NCBI GenBank assembly: GCA_914767885.1
Contig: CAJZBQ010000057.1
Location: forward strand, 1 to 64,000
Direction: 5' to 3'
Length of the DNA: 64,000 bases
DNA from: Blepharisma stoltei
Taxonomy: Eukaryota > Ciliophora > Heterotrichea > Heterotrichida > Blepharismidae
This document shows, piece by piece, positions 35,136 through 46,093 of this stretch (positions within the stretch are counted from its first letter, which is position 1; each line of letters opens with the position of its first letter). Below the pieces are notes generated by a model. The model saw only the letters and a list, made by a program, of their open reading frames with translations, was not told the origin of the DNA and did no database searches. The translations under genes were made by a program, and so were the position numbers.

Positions 35136-35660
35136 TAACTTAACTTAAATTATTATAGAGTAGCTCTGGCCAGCCATGACGGGTTCTCACACCTTTGCTT
35201 TACTCCACCCTCTTGAATGCCAATCAGATATACGGCGCTGCACTTTGTGTTTGCTCCCTCCGAGAAGATCTCTCACTTGCAGCCCCGGAGGTAAAGATGC
35301 TGGATCACCGTTATACGTAAACGGAGCTGCCCTTTCCGAAAATTCAAAATATCAATTTTAGGGTCTGGCCTGAATAAAACTTGTATCTTAGGACGCTACT
35401 CCTGGTATCAGATTGAGAAACTACCCGATGGCTAAGCGAACGCCATCTGACTTTGCTCGCTATCCTTCCCAACTTCCATTCCCTTAATGCAGAGCATTGC
35501 CCTGGACCTATAATCGGCCAGCCGTTGCGCTTCTCCAGACCAACTAAAACCCAGCAGGACGCTTTCAATTTCAAAAGGTCCCCAAACTTGCGTCTGCCTA
35601 CAGGTGTTAAAAGACAGGCTGATTCTCCACAAAATTTTTAAGTTTGGATAGTTCGTCGCT
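35136..35660 (-). mobile_element. SINE-like retroposon, family B
   Basis: Aligns over most of its length with the plus-strand copy at 23.6 kb (e.g. GGAATGGAAGTTGGGAAGGA and TTTTGAATTTTCGG). On the minus strand the tail is TTTAAGTTAAGTTAAG. A candidate short target repeat TCGTCGCT is present at 35128-35135 and 35653-35660. Four short openings (35176-35641) on both strands are incidental. Confidence 0.8.
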
Positions 35661-35745
35661 AAGAGGATGAACCTCCCTAGCAGGACGTCTTTGTGACTAC
35701 ATCACCATTAATGCTAATATCTGTCTTTAAATAAGCTAAACTAGC

Positions 35746-37022
35746 CTAATAAAGATCTCCTCCAGGTCAATCACAGTTATTAGAAATGCAGCTAGCATAT
35801 GGGTTATACTTTTCTCTTTCTTTAGTAAATAGCATTTTTTGAATAAAATTTGGATTTTGTGGACTCTCCAGGAATCTCGCTAAAAATAAATTAGCTTGCA
35901 TTAGTGCCTCAAGTTGAAATTTTTTTCGGTTTTTTTTGTCTTTGATGTGTTTGACAGCTTTTTCAAGCTGCTCCATTTTATTTTCGTTTTCTATGAAATG
36001 CTTATTCATTGTTCTGCTGGAGTCGTAGCCTGATTGGAGTATTTCTTGAATCATCAGCTTATTTTCTGACATAGCTGCTTCATATTTATTTATTACTTCA
36101 TTAAGATCTTTTTCCAATTTTACGGTTTTGGATTTTTCAAAAGCTAGTGATAACCTTAGTTCTTCAAGCTCAGAGTTAAATTATTTTTCTAGTTAATTTG
36201 ATTAATTTTTCAGAATCATTAAGGGTTTTTTTAATCATATTATGCGTTGATATAATTTTTAGAAGGTCTCTATATATCAAAATATTCTCCACTGTGGGGC
36301 TTAAACCCAATAAGGAGCCACTTAAGTGCAAAAACTCCAAATATAGGATCTTGGTCCCTGTGCAAAAATGCCCTGACATGCGAAAATCTTCCCAAATTAT
36401 GTGAACGTATAACGCATTCATTCCATTATATTATTTTATATGCAAGCTCATGTTGTTTGCTGATTATTTTGTTTTGGGAATTCAAAAGATCATCAAGACT
36501 GGCTCAAGATTTTATCTGGTCTAAATAGCTAATCGTTTTTGCTTCCAATTTTTCGAAATCATCTTCTAAAACAAATTCATTTAGAAAAAATCGTCTTATT
36601 GAAGCTAGCAAATCATTCTCAAGGCTATGAATATTTCCAAGGTATTCATATACTCACTCTTCTGCATATTTAAAAGGTTACGCAATTTTTATAAAAATTA
36701 TACCAAAAGCTGATATATTAATTATTCAAAAATTGTCTTTGGGGAGTTATCTATTTATATCATTGATTTTTTTTGCGGCGTTTTGCAAGGCATTATTCTT
36801 AGCTTTGTCTAATTCTTTTGATGCTGAGTTAAAGAGTATTTTCGTTCGTTTCCTAATCTCTGATTGAGCGTCTATAAAAGCTTGCAGATATCTGTGGTTA
36901 ATAGCAGGATAGCTTTGGATGTGGTTTTTTAAATGGTTACTGCAAAAATAAAGCTCATTTGTATCACAAAAACAAGCATAAATCACCGGAATTCGGCATC
37001 CTATGTATGAGCAAATTGACAT
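35746..37022 (-). CDS. Zn-finger and coiled-coil protein, IES-interrupted
   Basis: ATG at 37022. The N-terminus has a compact Cys/His cluster, CSYIGCRIPVIYACFC followed by LYFCSNHLKNHI, like the B-box-type fingers common in ciliates. The rest is a long coiled coil (e.g. SELEELRLSLAFEKSKT, MEQLEKAVKHIKDKK). An 81-bp IES (36667-36747) can be removed in frame. A second interruption lies between about 36170 and 36430, where a GC-richer insert and a short frame change occur, and I could not resolve its ends. The C-terminus reads through TGA as Trp to TAG at 35746. It is divergent from SDA1 with 143 bp between the starts, so both may share one promoter region. Family unknown; TRIM-like proteins are a loose analogy. 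Confidence 0.6.
36667..36747. other. IES in the Zn-finger gene
   Basis: 81 bp, TA at both ends. Excision joins I-N-D-I-N-R to Y-A-E-E-W-V-Y-E-Y in frame and removes the TAG/TAA stops. Ends are inferred from frame and TA only. Confidence 0.55.
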
Positions 37023-37165
37023 AATTTTTAAATACTTTTATTAAAACTTATATTTTAAGAATAATTTATATAAAATAATTAAATTCACTCATAATTTCTC
37101 TGCTCTTACAAAAATTTCTATACACAATTTACCATAATATTTACAATTTTACCAATATAAAGTAA

Positions 37166-39790
37166 ATGGACACTCCTTTAACCGAGCTCCAAAGCAATGT
37201 GAAAAAAGACCCAGACCTTTATAAAGAAATCGTCTTACAGCACATTGAAGAATACACACAACTAATCACAAATTTCCCTGAAAATCCTTCAGGTCCAAAT
37301 GAGCGACTAGGAGAGCTCATTTACTTTCTCTCACAAATTTCCCCGTTTTTTGTGGTAGAACTCAAGCATTTTCCATCACAAATTTTAACAATTCTCGACA
37401 ACTATTACGTAGCTTTACACCAGGAATTCAGAAAAACCTTGTTTTCCTCTCTAATAATCCTGCGTAATCGTGAACAAATTCCAGCCATGAGCATCTTGCC
37501 TCTATGTTTTAAGCTTTTCCGCTGCCAAGACAAAGGTTTACGCCTCCAAGCCTTCAATTTCCTTATATCAGATATCAAAAAAATAAATAAATCCTCACAA
37601 AATTACAAGCTAAATAAGCAGCTTCAGGGATTTATTTTTGATATGATAAAAGACTCAAACGTGACAGCTGCCAAAAAATCGCTGCATGTCGTGATGACAC
37701 TCTATAAGAAAAGGGTATGGAAAGACTCAAGGACTGTAAATGTAATAGCCAATGCATGCTTATTGAAAGAGCCAAAACTTGTTCAGATTGGCTGCACATT
37801 TTTATTCTTTTTTAAAAAAATGGCAAAAATTAATATTATTTTTAAAAATATTTTAATTTATATAGAAAAATATAGCAGCTGACACAGATTCTTTTGAAAC
37901 TGATGACGAAGAAGATGAAGAAGCTCCTGAAAAAACTATTATAGGAGCTAAAAAATCCAAAGGAAAAATCAATAAAAGAGAACGTGAAATTGCTAATTAT
38001 GAACGCAAAGAACGTCGAAAAGAGCGAAAAATCGAAAATAAAGCTCCTGATTTTTTAACAATTGACCAAATTAACAACCCTCAAGGCTTCGTAGAAGAAA
38101 TGTTTTTAAATTTACAAAAAACCTTTTCCAAAGCAAAATATGACCTAAAAATCGTAATGCTCCAAGTAATCGCAAGAATTGTGGGAAGACATAGACTGAT
38201 ACTTTTAGAATTGTACCCTTATTTACAAAAAATTTTGTCACCGAAGTCCAGGAGGATTACACATATTTTAATTGTGTGTGCCGAAGCGACACATGAGCTG
38301 GTGCCTCCTTCAGATTTGCAGCCTTTGGTGAAGAAGTTGATTGACAATTTTATAGGCGAACAATGTGCAGAAGAGACCTTAATTTTAAGGGTTTTACATA
38401 TTTATAATAATTTTTTATACAAATTAATGGATTTTTAATATAAAAAATTATTTTAATTTTAGGGCTAAATACATTGAGAGAAATATGTAAAAGACAGCCA
38501 TTAGTCGTTGATGCTGATGTACTGGAATATGTAGCTGGGTTTAAGAATTATAGAAATAAATCTGTTGTGGTGGCTGCTTGCTCTATTATTAGTTTATATA
38601 AAGAAATCAAGCCTTCTTTATTGAAAAAGAAATTAAGAGGAAATGGGGAAGATCAGGTAGGAGAGTTTGGAGAAGTCAAAGTTTTTAAAAGAATTCCTGG
38701 AATAGAGCTATTAGAAAGTCAAAATGATGGAAAAGGACTGAGCACTAATCAGACGGTTTTTCTGAGGCAGCCAATTGTGAAATCAGATAACTTGGAAAGG
38801 CTAGAAAAGGTGCTGGAGAAAAGGAAAGAGAAGGAAGATCAAAATGAGGAGAAAAATAATCAGGAAGAAGAGGAAGGAAGTGAAGAGGAAGGAAGTGAAG
38901 AGGAGGGAAGTGAAGAAGAAGGAAGTGAAGAGGAAGGAAGCGAAGAAGAGGAAAGTGAAGAAGAGGAAAGTGAAGAGGAAGGAAATGAAGAGGAAAGAAG
39001 TGAAGAAGAAATTGAAGAAGAGGAAAGCCAAGAAGAGGAAAATGAAGAAGAGGATAGTGAAGAAGAAGAGGAAGGTGATGAGGATTCTAAAAATGAAAGA
39101 GACAGCGAAGAAATAGAAGAAGAAAATTCCAACTCTGAGCTTACTGAAAGTGAGAACTCAGGACAAGAATCCATGTCAAACGAAGAAGATATTAGCCCTC
39201 CTGAAGAAAACACCCTTTTGCAAGGAGCTCAATATCTTCCACAATCTAATCCACAGCTTCCAATTGAATGTGACCGTATTTTGACTCAAAAAGATTTCAA
39301 TCGCATAAAGCAGCTTCAAAGAGAAGCCGAAGCCAGACGAAAGCATGAGCAATTCGTTGACGACTCAGAATCTGATAGCAACCCTCACGATTTCCTTGAA
39401 GACAGCGATCTTGAGACAGGCCAAGTCTCAAAACAAGAAAAGCGCAAAGCTACAATTGAGGAAAAACTCAAAAGAAAATATGAGCGAAAAAAGAAAACTG
39501 GAGGAAAAACCCATAGAGAGCATAAGAAAAACAAGCCAGCTTTGATGGTAATGAAGAAGAAACAGTCAGGAATTAAAGAACAGCTGCAGCAGGTTAGAAA
39601 GAAAATAAGAAGAAGCAAGCAGCAGCTTGGAAAAATTCGGTTTATATATATTTGCAAGGAAAATGATTTTTCTGCTATTTTTATGGCAATTTTGGGATAT
39701 TTTTTAAAAAACAAATTATTCCTATGAAAAAAAGTATTTATCAGAAAATTCAGTAAGAGATTTAGTCAGACAAAGAAAAAAGCAGCTTAA
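37166..39790 (+). CDS. SDA1: SDA1 family ribosome biogenesis protein
   Basis: With three IESs removed the gene encodes about 795 residues. The N-terminal two thirds match SDA1/SDAD1: an HEAT-like repeat region (LRNREQIPAMSILPLCFKLF, then FDMIKDSNVTAAKKSLHVV), and GLNTLREICKRQPL in the place of human GINAIKEITARCPL. A long acidic low-complexity stretch (about 38860-39070, EEGSEEEG-type repeats) precedes a Lys/Arg-rich end (KRFSQTKKKAA). SDA1 acts in the nucleolus in 60S subunit maturation and export. The stop abuts the stop of the next gene on the other strand with no base between them. Openings on the minus strand at 38801-39213 are shadows of the acidic repeat. Confidence 0.93.
37805..37874. 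other. IES 1 in SDA1
   Basis: AT-rich. Either 70 bp (TA at 37803 and 37873) or 58 bp (TA at 37813 and 37871) can be excised in frame; the first gives C-T-F-L-A-A-D-T-D, closer to other SDA1 proteins. Boundaries are therefore ambiguous by about ten bases. Confidence 0.7.
38388..38461. other. IES 2 in SDA1
   Basis: 74 bp flanked by the 9-bp repeat TTAATTTTA (38379-38387 and 38453-38461). Excision joins E-E-T-L-I-L to G-L-N-T-L-R-E, exactly the conserved SDA1 sequence. Confidence 0.9.
39646..39741. other. IES 3 in SDA1
   Basis: 96 bp flanked by TTTAT (39641-39645 and 39737-39741). Excision gives L-G-K-I-R-F-I-R-K-F-S-K-R-F to the final TAA. Confidence 0.85.
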
Positions 39791-40027
39791 TTAATTATTT
39801 CATTTTTCATAGTCATTTTTGGTACCGTTTTTCCAAAACTTGTTGGAAATTATAAGAGAAGTTTCTTCGTTGTAAGCTGGAAGTGGGCTTTCTTCTGCAG
39901 GAGAGGATTCAAGGTAGTCATTAATAGGGTTGAGAGGTGAAGATTTCGGCGGGGTAGAAAATCCTACTGTGCGGCTTATTTTTGGTCTGTTTTGGCTTCT
40001 TAGCTTACAGGTTATACTGTAATGCAT
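39791..40027 (-). CDS. Unknown small protein
   Basis: ATG at 40027; the last codons are Y-E-K-W-N-N (TGA as Trp) before TAA at 39791-39793, giving 78 residues. The middle is rich in Pro and Ser (FSTPPKSSPLNP, ESSPAEESPLPAYNEE), suggesting a disordered, possibly phosphorylated protein. It converges with SDA1 with no intergenic base. No family recognised. The close packing and ATG support a real gene, but its size leaves doubt. Confidence 0.5.
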
Positions 40028-40289
40028 AATTTTATATGATTTTTAATATAAATATTTCCTTTAATTTACATAAAAATAGACTTTATTTTTACACAGCGGC
40101 CAGTAAAAACCAATTAAGCTAGCTATAGGCAGTTTTCTTTTACTAAGTGTGTGCACACCTGTTTGTACTCAGTCTGATTCTCGATTGGTTTTAAGGGAAC
40201 TCTATGATTTTCTTGTCTGGAGCTGATCCTATAAGCAGGAAAGTATCTACTATTCATATTTAATATTATTTACAGCTGATAAATTAAAT

Positions 40290-41775
40290 ATGGGCTGTTG
40301 TCATACAACGGCAGCATCAACAGAAAGTCATATCTCACTAAGCCTCTGTGATGAAGAAATCACAATCAGCCAATATGAAGCCTCAAGTCCATTTTCAAGC
40401 AAATCATCTAAACCCCTTAAGATTGAGAAATATATTTTTTGCTTGCTCATAAAAGAATTAATTTTTTTAAATATAAAATTTTTTTCAATATAAATTATTT
40501 TCGATTTAAAAAGTCCTATTTGAAAAAATTTTAAAAACTCTCACTATTGTAGCAATCATTAATTATGTATAAAAAATATTTATGCAAATATATTCATCTT
40601 TAAAAGCTTTTTCTTGTCAAGTAAGTAGGATTTTCCAATTATTGTTCGCTTTTAAACGTGGAGAGTAAGCTCCTTACAAGTGAATTTTTGATGTTAGGAG
40701 AATCCTCATCTATCAATTTTTCTCAATTTGAGCTAGCTTGTTCTCATTTAGGGATAAATCCAAGGCTATTTATTTCTCAATACCCCAATTTTATAGAAAG
40801 TTTAAAAGACAGTCCACAGACATATGATATAAAAAAAATTATACTTGTTTGCATTTTATTAGGTAAAGGGAAGCCGAGGGAAAAGTGCAATTTATTATTT
40901 GATTATACAGATGCGAACTCAGACGATATAGTCAGTGTAAAAGATGTAGAAAAAATGCTAACTTTTTTCTTCCTAAACCAAAAAGTATTTTAAAATGTAA
41001 ATTTTTATTAAGATTCTAGCGAATTCTATTAAATTTTAAAAGGCTTTCATTCTTTTATAAAATAAATTGCCGAATAATACAATAAAAAATTATTTTAATA
41101 AAAATCTATCATAATGCTTTTAAAAAATATTCTGGTATGAATCTAAGAACTCAGAGAGTAAGTGATTTAATTGATGCATCTTTAATCCTGACTCCTATGA
41201 CAGCAATCGGTCACAATAAATTATCTTTAATTGAAATCGAAAATTACTGTGAAGGCCTTGTGCAATCCAAAAGAAAATTAATCAAAAAATTGAAATATTG
41301 CATCATGGGTGAAGAAAAAACCTTGGATTCAAGTCAATTTGATGTAAAAATTTTCGATTCAGAAATTTTGCAAAATATTATTAATCCTAATGGTATCAGA
41401 ATTTTACTCAAAAATCAGCATTTTTCTTTATCATCACTAGAAGAAAGCCCAATTACTTCTGACAATAAAAGTGATGCATTTTTTGGCAGGGAAAGCTCTG
41501 GAAAAGACCTAAGTCTTCAATTAAGAAGCCTTAATGATGAAGGATCTCCTAAAGAAGTACACACAGCGACTGAGTCAATGCAAACCCCAGAAAAACCAAT
41601 GGTAATTGATCTGAATTTCGGCCCAGGTCAAAAAGAAAAACTTTATTTATACAGAAATGATGATCTCGACACCAAGGTAAAAAACTTTGCAAGAACACAC
41701 AGACTTAATAAAAAGGAGGCTGACGGACTGCTAAATTACATTGAAAAAATAAGACAAGACGCTTACAAAAGCTAA
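40290..41775 (+). CDS. EF-hand protein with C-terminal DxNxGPG domain
   Basis: Two IESs removed gives 355 residues, start MGCCHTT. The MG-C-C start suggests N-myristoylation and palmitoylation, hence membrane association. An EF-hand loop DYTDANSDDIVSVKDVEKM (about residue 130) fits the D-x-D/N-x-D pattern; other hands are degenerate. After a Ser-rich linker the C-terminus contains VIDLNFGPGQKEKLYLYRND and NFARTHRLNKKEADGLLNYIEK, a small domain I have met in ciliate and apicomplexan signalling proteins but cannot name. A calcium-regulated membrane adaptor is the likely role. It is convergent with the gene at 41795-42634. Confidence 0.75.
40422..40669. other. IES 1 in the EF-hand gene
   Basis: 248 bp flanked by TAAG (40418-40421 and 40666-40669). 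Excision joins S-S-K-P-L-K to L-L-T-S-E-F in frame. Confidence 0.7.
40977..41146. other. IES 2 in the EF-hand gene
   Basis: 170 bp, flanked by CTAA (40973-40976 and 41143-41146). Excision joins F-F-F-L to R-T-Q-R-V-S-D in frame. Confidence 0.7.
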
Positions 41776-41794
41776 GTTATTATTATAATATGTA

Positions 41795-42634
41795 TTATTC
41801 CATAGGAATTGCAAGCATCATTGACAAAAATTCCTCTAATTTAATTCTGTTTTTTGGGGTTCCTCTTCGTTTATTAGCTTTTTTCAAAAAGAAAAATGCC
41901 ATTTTCTCGATTGCACGGTTTTCACCTTTAGATTTCTTATGGGCCATGTTCACGACAGTTTTTAGATCTTCGAAATTTAGATCGTCCTTTTTTTCATTGT
42001 ATACCAAATTAAAGAAAAATACTAATTTTTGCTTGGTAAAACAGCATTCTAGCTTGGGGTCACGGGAACTTTGTAGGAAAAACTGAGCGATTGGCTTTTG
42101 ATGGATTCCTTCAATACAGTTTACAAAGGTGGTCAGATCAACTCAGTCTTTTTTTCCTATACCAAGAAGCAGAATATTGAGAAAACTTTGATCGTAAACG
42201 TAGCAATTTAGAAAAAACTGTGCAATTGCAATTCTGTGGACTTCATAATGATTTTTTATTTGCTGAATTCAACTGGTTCCTAAGTAGTCTTTCACAATAT
42301 TGATGTACACTGAATGGATGATAGAAAACTCATCCTTAGTATATTCTTTATAATTGAATTTTTTCCCCAAAAATTTCTTTGATGAGTAGCTATCAGCTTC
42401 TTGAGCTTTATTTGGGCCCAATAAGCAAGGAACTGAATAATTCATGCTCAAATTATGAGTTAAATCTGCTTCAGTTGCAAAAGTGCCTAGGGTAATCATT
42501 GAAACATTTTCCCGATATCTTGGATTCCGAAATCTGCTTTGCTGGTCAGATTTTTTCCTTAATCCACAATATATTTTCACGAATAATTTTAAAGTATCAA
42601 TTATCTCTCCATCTGAATTTTTATATTGCGACAT
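41795..42634 (-). CDS. Unknown protein, about 279 residues
   Basis: The first in-frame ATG is at 42634; an open frame without ATG extends about 28 codons further upstream. TGA is Trp at GTSWIQQIK and KKDWVDL, which joins what would otherwise be three short frames into one to TAA at 41795. No membrane helix or signal. Two similar segments, AIAQFFLNCYVYDQSFLNIL and PIAQFFLQSSRDPKLECCF, suggest an internal repeat, and the helices near the end (KSKGENRAIEKMAFFFLKKAN) are amphipathic. No family recognised. It is convergent with the EF-hand gene, 19 bp apart. Confidence 0.65.
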
Positions 42635-42718
42635 AATCTTATTTTTATCAAAAAAGGTTTCCACAAATTTGAAAACTGAAAAATTATTGTGAAACGTGGA
42701 ATTTTTATGTGTTTGCAA

Positions 42719-43092
42719 TAAGGATTTGGTCAGCAGATGACTTATATAGGAAATATAAAAGAAAAAGTAAAGCCAGAATTTGTTTACGAAGTTTAAGAGA
42801 GCTTTACTTTGTTAAAGAAACTGATTAAGAGAATAAAATAAATTAATTAAAGAGTATTAATAAATATCATGCGAATTTAAATTATAAAAACTTAAAGCTG
42901 TGCCGAAATTAGTGAGACTGAAAGTTCTCCTATGCAAATGCAAAAAATGTGGACATTTTTCAAGTCCTCGTAAATTCTTGATTTATGCAAATTTCTTCAA
43001 GTCCTATATCTCCATTTATAATGCAAGCTATTTTTGAAAATACATTAAATATTTAAATTAAGTATCCCCTTCAGATATTGAAAATATATTAG
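42719..43092. other. Intergenic region
   Basis: AT-rich spacer between two divergent genes; it probably holds both promoters. No motif that I can support. Confidence 0.5.
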
Positions 43093-43756
43093 ATGGAAGA
43101 TAATACAGCTCAAATTGTATCCTTTATCTAGCTTGTTGATCTAATGCGCTTACTCTATTCCCCCCTAAATATTTTTTTAAAAAATTATTTTTTTAATATT
43201 TTAATTAATAATTTTATAATTAAATTTATTTATTTTTACCCTGGGAGAGTTAGCTTCAAATTTCTTCAACCAAGCTGCTGACCTTCTTCAATCCCGAGTT
43301 TCCTTCCACCCTATCGAAACTCCAACTTTAGACAAACAAGAAAAAAGAAAAAAATGCAAATTACAATACAACAAATCTTGCTATCAGCTTTTCATGCTCG
43401 AAAGATCCAAAACCCTTAAACAAAACCCTGAAAATGCTCGTATATTTTATTTAGCGTTAAAACTTAGTGAGATTTCTAAATTAATTTCTCAAGAATGGAA
43501 AACTATGCCAGACGAAGAAAAGAAAATCTGAAAAGACAAGGCCGATCTCCTTAGAGGTATAGTAAAAAACCCTAAACATAATGATGAAAACCCTAAGCTT
43601 TCTCTGCTAAAGCTTCTGGAGGATGAAGACGATATTTTTGACGTTTCACAAAACCACAATGTAGCAATAAAAAATGAGTCGCCAAGTCAAACTGATGAGA
43701 ACACTGAAAGTGATGAAGAGGAGCCTAAAAAGCATATGAAGCTTGAAAGTTGCTAA
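43093..43756 (+). CDS. HMG-box protein
   Basis: ATG at 43093; with the 133-bp IES removed the protein has 176 residues. The HMG box spans about residues 45-115: YQLFMLERSKTLKQNPEN, then KLSEISKLISQEWKTMPDEE and KKIWKDKAD, where TGA gives the W of the conserved K-x-x-W/Y-x-x-K-A end. A tail rich in acidic residues (ESDEEEPKKHMKLESC) follows. HMG-box proteins bend DNA in chromatin and transcription. The single box and small size fit an abundant chromatin protein. It lies upstream of the aquaporin gene on the same strand. Confidence 0.85.
43120..43252. other. IES in the HMG-box gene
   Basis: 133 bp, TA at 43118 and 43251. Excision joins A-Q-I-V to A-S-N-F-F-N-Q in frame. A TAGCTT repeat lies a few bases away at both sides but would not keep the frame. 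Confidence 0.7.
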
Positions 43757-44049
43757 AATTACAATTAAAAGCCCTCATCAGGGATAAATTTAGTTTTATT
43801 TAGATTATATTTTTTTATAATAAATTAGTATTTTATTATAAAATTTCGTAAATAAATGAAAGAAAATTAGTTATAATAAATAAAGGATATATTAGATAAT
43901 GCATTTTCTCGAATGGCTATAAAGCTGGTTTATTATATATTATTTTAATAGGCTATATGCTTTAAAATTATATGAAAAATATTATTTTCTATAAAAATAA
44001 ATTCAGAATGGCTATTTTAAAGCTTTTTATCTAAATAAAATAGATAATT
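43757..44049. other. Intergenic AT-rich spacer
   Basis: About 290 bp of AT-rich DNA; nothing recognised besides a likely promoter region for the aquaporin gene. Confidence 0.4.
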
Positions 44050-44903
44050 ATGAAGCTGTGGAGGAGATTAGTTGCTGAAACATACGGGACAGCTGCGTTA
44101 GCATTCGTTATTTTTGCTAGCGAAGGAGAAGCATGGTCTGTAGGAATTGGCTTCTGGGTCATTATTGTTGGGTGCGGATTTATTGGTGGTGCCCACTTTA
44201 ACCCTACTGTTACTTGTGCAGCAATTGCCAAGGATCTTTACTTCAGACACCTCCAAATCAAAAAGGCTAAGGACAAGTCATTGAAATATTTCACTGAATC
44301 AGTCCAAGAAGACCTTCTTTACTTGGTCGCTCAAATTGTCGGAGCATTGCTTGGAAGCTTCTTCGGACAAGCAGTCTGGGATAGCCCTTGGAGTGTATCT
44401 ATTGCTGGAGGCAGCACTGAAGTCCAAGCCATCTTTGCAGAACTTATTTTCACTGCTCATCTCGTCCTTGTGGTCTTGGTCTCTGCTGAACTTATGGACT
44501 CTGTCATTGCTTCAGGTATGGCAATTGCGTTATGGTCTTATTTATTTTTTTTAATTAAAAAATTATTAATTTCTAGTTAATATTTTCAGAAAAATATTTA
44601 TCAATTGCGTTTACAGTGCTCGCAGGCATTTTAACCGTAGGAGATATTTCTGGAGGTTGCTTTAACCCAACTGTTTGCATTGCAATTGATGTTGTCAAAG
44701 CAATTTTTGCAAATGATACAGCTAGCTTAACTAACTGGTGGGTTTATATTGTGGGTCCATTCCTTGGTGCTGTTCTCGGAACTATCATTGGCATCACCTT
44801 CTTAAGAGAAAAGATCCAGATCAACAAGAAGAAAAAGATGAAGTGGCATCCTAAAGAATTCGGCCTAGCACTCCTCAAGGACCACATTAAGAGCGACAAT
44901 TAA
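44050..44903 (+). CDS. Aquaporin (major intrinsic protein)
   Basis: With the 80-bp IES removed the product is 257 residues, the usual MIP size. Six hydrophobic helices and two re-entrant loops are visible. Both signature motifs read NPT instead of NPA: GGAHFNPTVTCA (about residue 52) and ISGGCFNPTVC (about residue 170). The second half also shows S-G-M-A-I-A-F-T-V-L-A-G-I-L, the standard approach to the second motif. The C-terminus is Lys-rich (KINKKKKMKWHP type). It should move water or small neutral solutes across a membrane, perhaps of the contractile vacuole system. Confidence 0.92.
44532..44611. other. IES in the aquaporin gene, non-TA pointer
   Basis: 80 bp flanked by the 10-bp repeat CAATTGCGTT (44522-44531 and 44602-44611). 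The repeat contains no TA. Excision restores G-M-A-I-A-F-T-V-L-A-G in frame. Confidence 0.9.
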
Positions 44904-44972
44904 TTAACTAAGTCTTAAGTTACCTTATTATTTCTAATTTTTTAATTATTTTTTCTGATTTATTTAGAAAAA

Positions 44973-45416
44973 TTATAAGTCAACATCACTAGAAATCGGT
45001 AATTTGGCAGCATGCTGAGAAATTGCATAAATAATCCCTGTTATCACTAAGCACAGCACTACAAACATGCACCAATCTACTCCTTTGTGGAAGCCTGATT
45101 CGTGGTTTTTTTCTTTGTCTTGTAAATCTTTTATGTAACTTTTAAATATTTCTTGCTCGTGTGGAGTCATTGCGCTTAAAATTCTTTCTTGTCGTTCTTT
45201 TGATCTTTGTTTCATTGCATCTAGTTCTTCTTGGGTGTAAAATTTTTCTTGCACTGGCTCTTCTTTTGGAGAGTCTTCAGGCTTTTCAAGTGTGGGCTCA
45301 ATAGGGACTGGGCGGGTGCTGTAGTAGATTAAAGGGATTGATATAAGGCCTCCGATTAACAAATATTCCATTATATTTGGAATTAACAATTTTTTGATTA
45401 TAGAGTGGGATGTCAT
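44973..45416 (-). CDS. Small membrane protein, two hydrophobic segments
   Basis: 147 residues from ATG at 45416. A hydrophobic stretch near residues 16-32 (YLLIGGLISIPLIYY) is followed by a Pro/Glu-rich region, a charged helix (YTQEELDAMKQRSKERQER) and a second hydrophobic segment near the end (WCMFVVLCLVITGIIYAI). The charged helical part lies between the two membrane anchors. No family recognised. It converges with the aquaporin gene, about 70 bp apart. Confidence 0.7.
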   Translation of the reverse strand: MTSHSIIKKLLIPNIMEYLLIGGLISIPLIYYSTRPVPIEPTLEKPEDSPKEEPVQEKFYTQEELDAMKQRSKERQERILSAMTPHEQEIFKSYIKDLQDKEKNHESGFHKGVDWCMFVVLCLVITGIIYAISQHAAKLPISSDVDL

Positions 45417-45521
45417 GAAATTTAGATGTGATAAATAAAGGAAGATTTGGATATTTAATGAATTTTAAAAAGTTTATGCTAAAGTTTGCGAAAAAAGGAA
45501 TTTTCAGTTTTATTTTTGCGA

Positions 45522-45820
45522 CTCAATATTTAAAATGGCAGTTAGGGATTGGTCCGTAGTCCTGATCCACCAGGCCAAACCCATAAATCGAGCTTAGTGA
45601 GAGAAGAAGTCTAAATTCTTAGGAGCATTGGCTTGAAGAGAAGTGGTCTGTGCTAAGGCTGACAAGGACTAGAGAAGCCTGAAAGGGATTGATAACTTTT
45701 AGGCCGGTTCACCTACCATTGCTCAGAGCTGTTATCGTAGCTGAACCTCAAGAATGAAGACTTAGAAGGCATTCAATATGCAACAGAATTTCAATAAACT
45801 TAAACTTAAAATTTTTGCGA
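45522..45820 (+). mobile_element. SINE-like retroposon, family C or related
   Basis: About 290 bp flanked by ATTTTTGCGA (45512-45521 and 45811-45820). It starts TTTAAAATGGCAG and ends with an AAACTTAAACTTAAA tail. Internal sequence (e.g. GGTTCACCTACCATTGCTCA) is GC-richer than the flanks. The match to the other family C copies is weaker than among those, so the family label is tentative. Confidence 0.8.
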
Positions 45821-46093
45821 TAATGTAATTCTCGTATTAAATCTTTTTTTTCTTGTTAAATATGAAATTAATTTCTTATATCTATATCAAGCAGCAATAA
45901 ATATTATCTACTCAATATTTATTTCAGAAAATAATTTTTCTTATGGATTAGCCATTAATAAAGGTAATTCTGATATTAAAAGTAGTTTAAATTAATTTGA
46001 ATATGTCTTATGATAGATATAAGCAAAAAGACTAGCTTAGAGCTAAAAATAAAGCAGAGCATCAGGTGAGACAAAATGGTATTAATTTAATAA

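Noticed and set aside
38801-39213. Long openings on both strands opposite and overlapping the acidic part of SDA1 (S/F-rich or K/R-rich)
   Set aside because: They are frame shadows of the GAA/GAG repeat and lack any family resemblance.
43120-43252. Spliceosomal intron explanation for the short interruptions
   Set aside because: Heterotrich introns are 15-16 bases with GT...AG ends; these segments are 50-250 bp, lack GT/AG at the junctions and have direct repeats at their ends.
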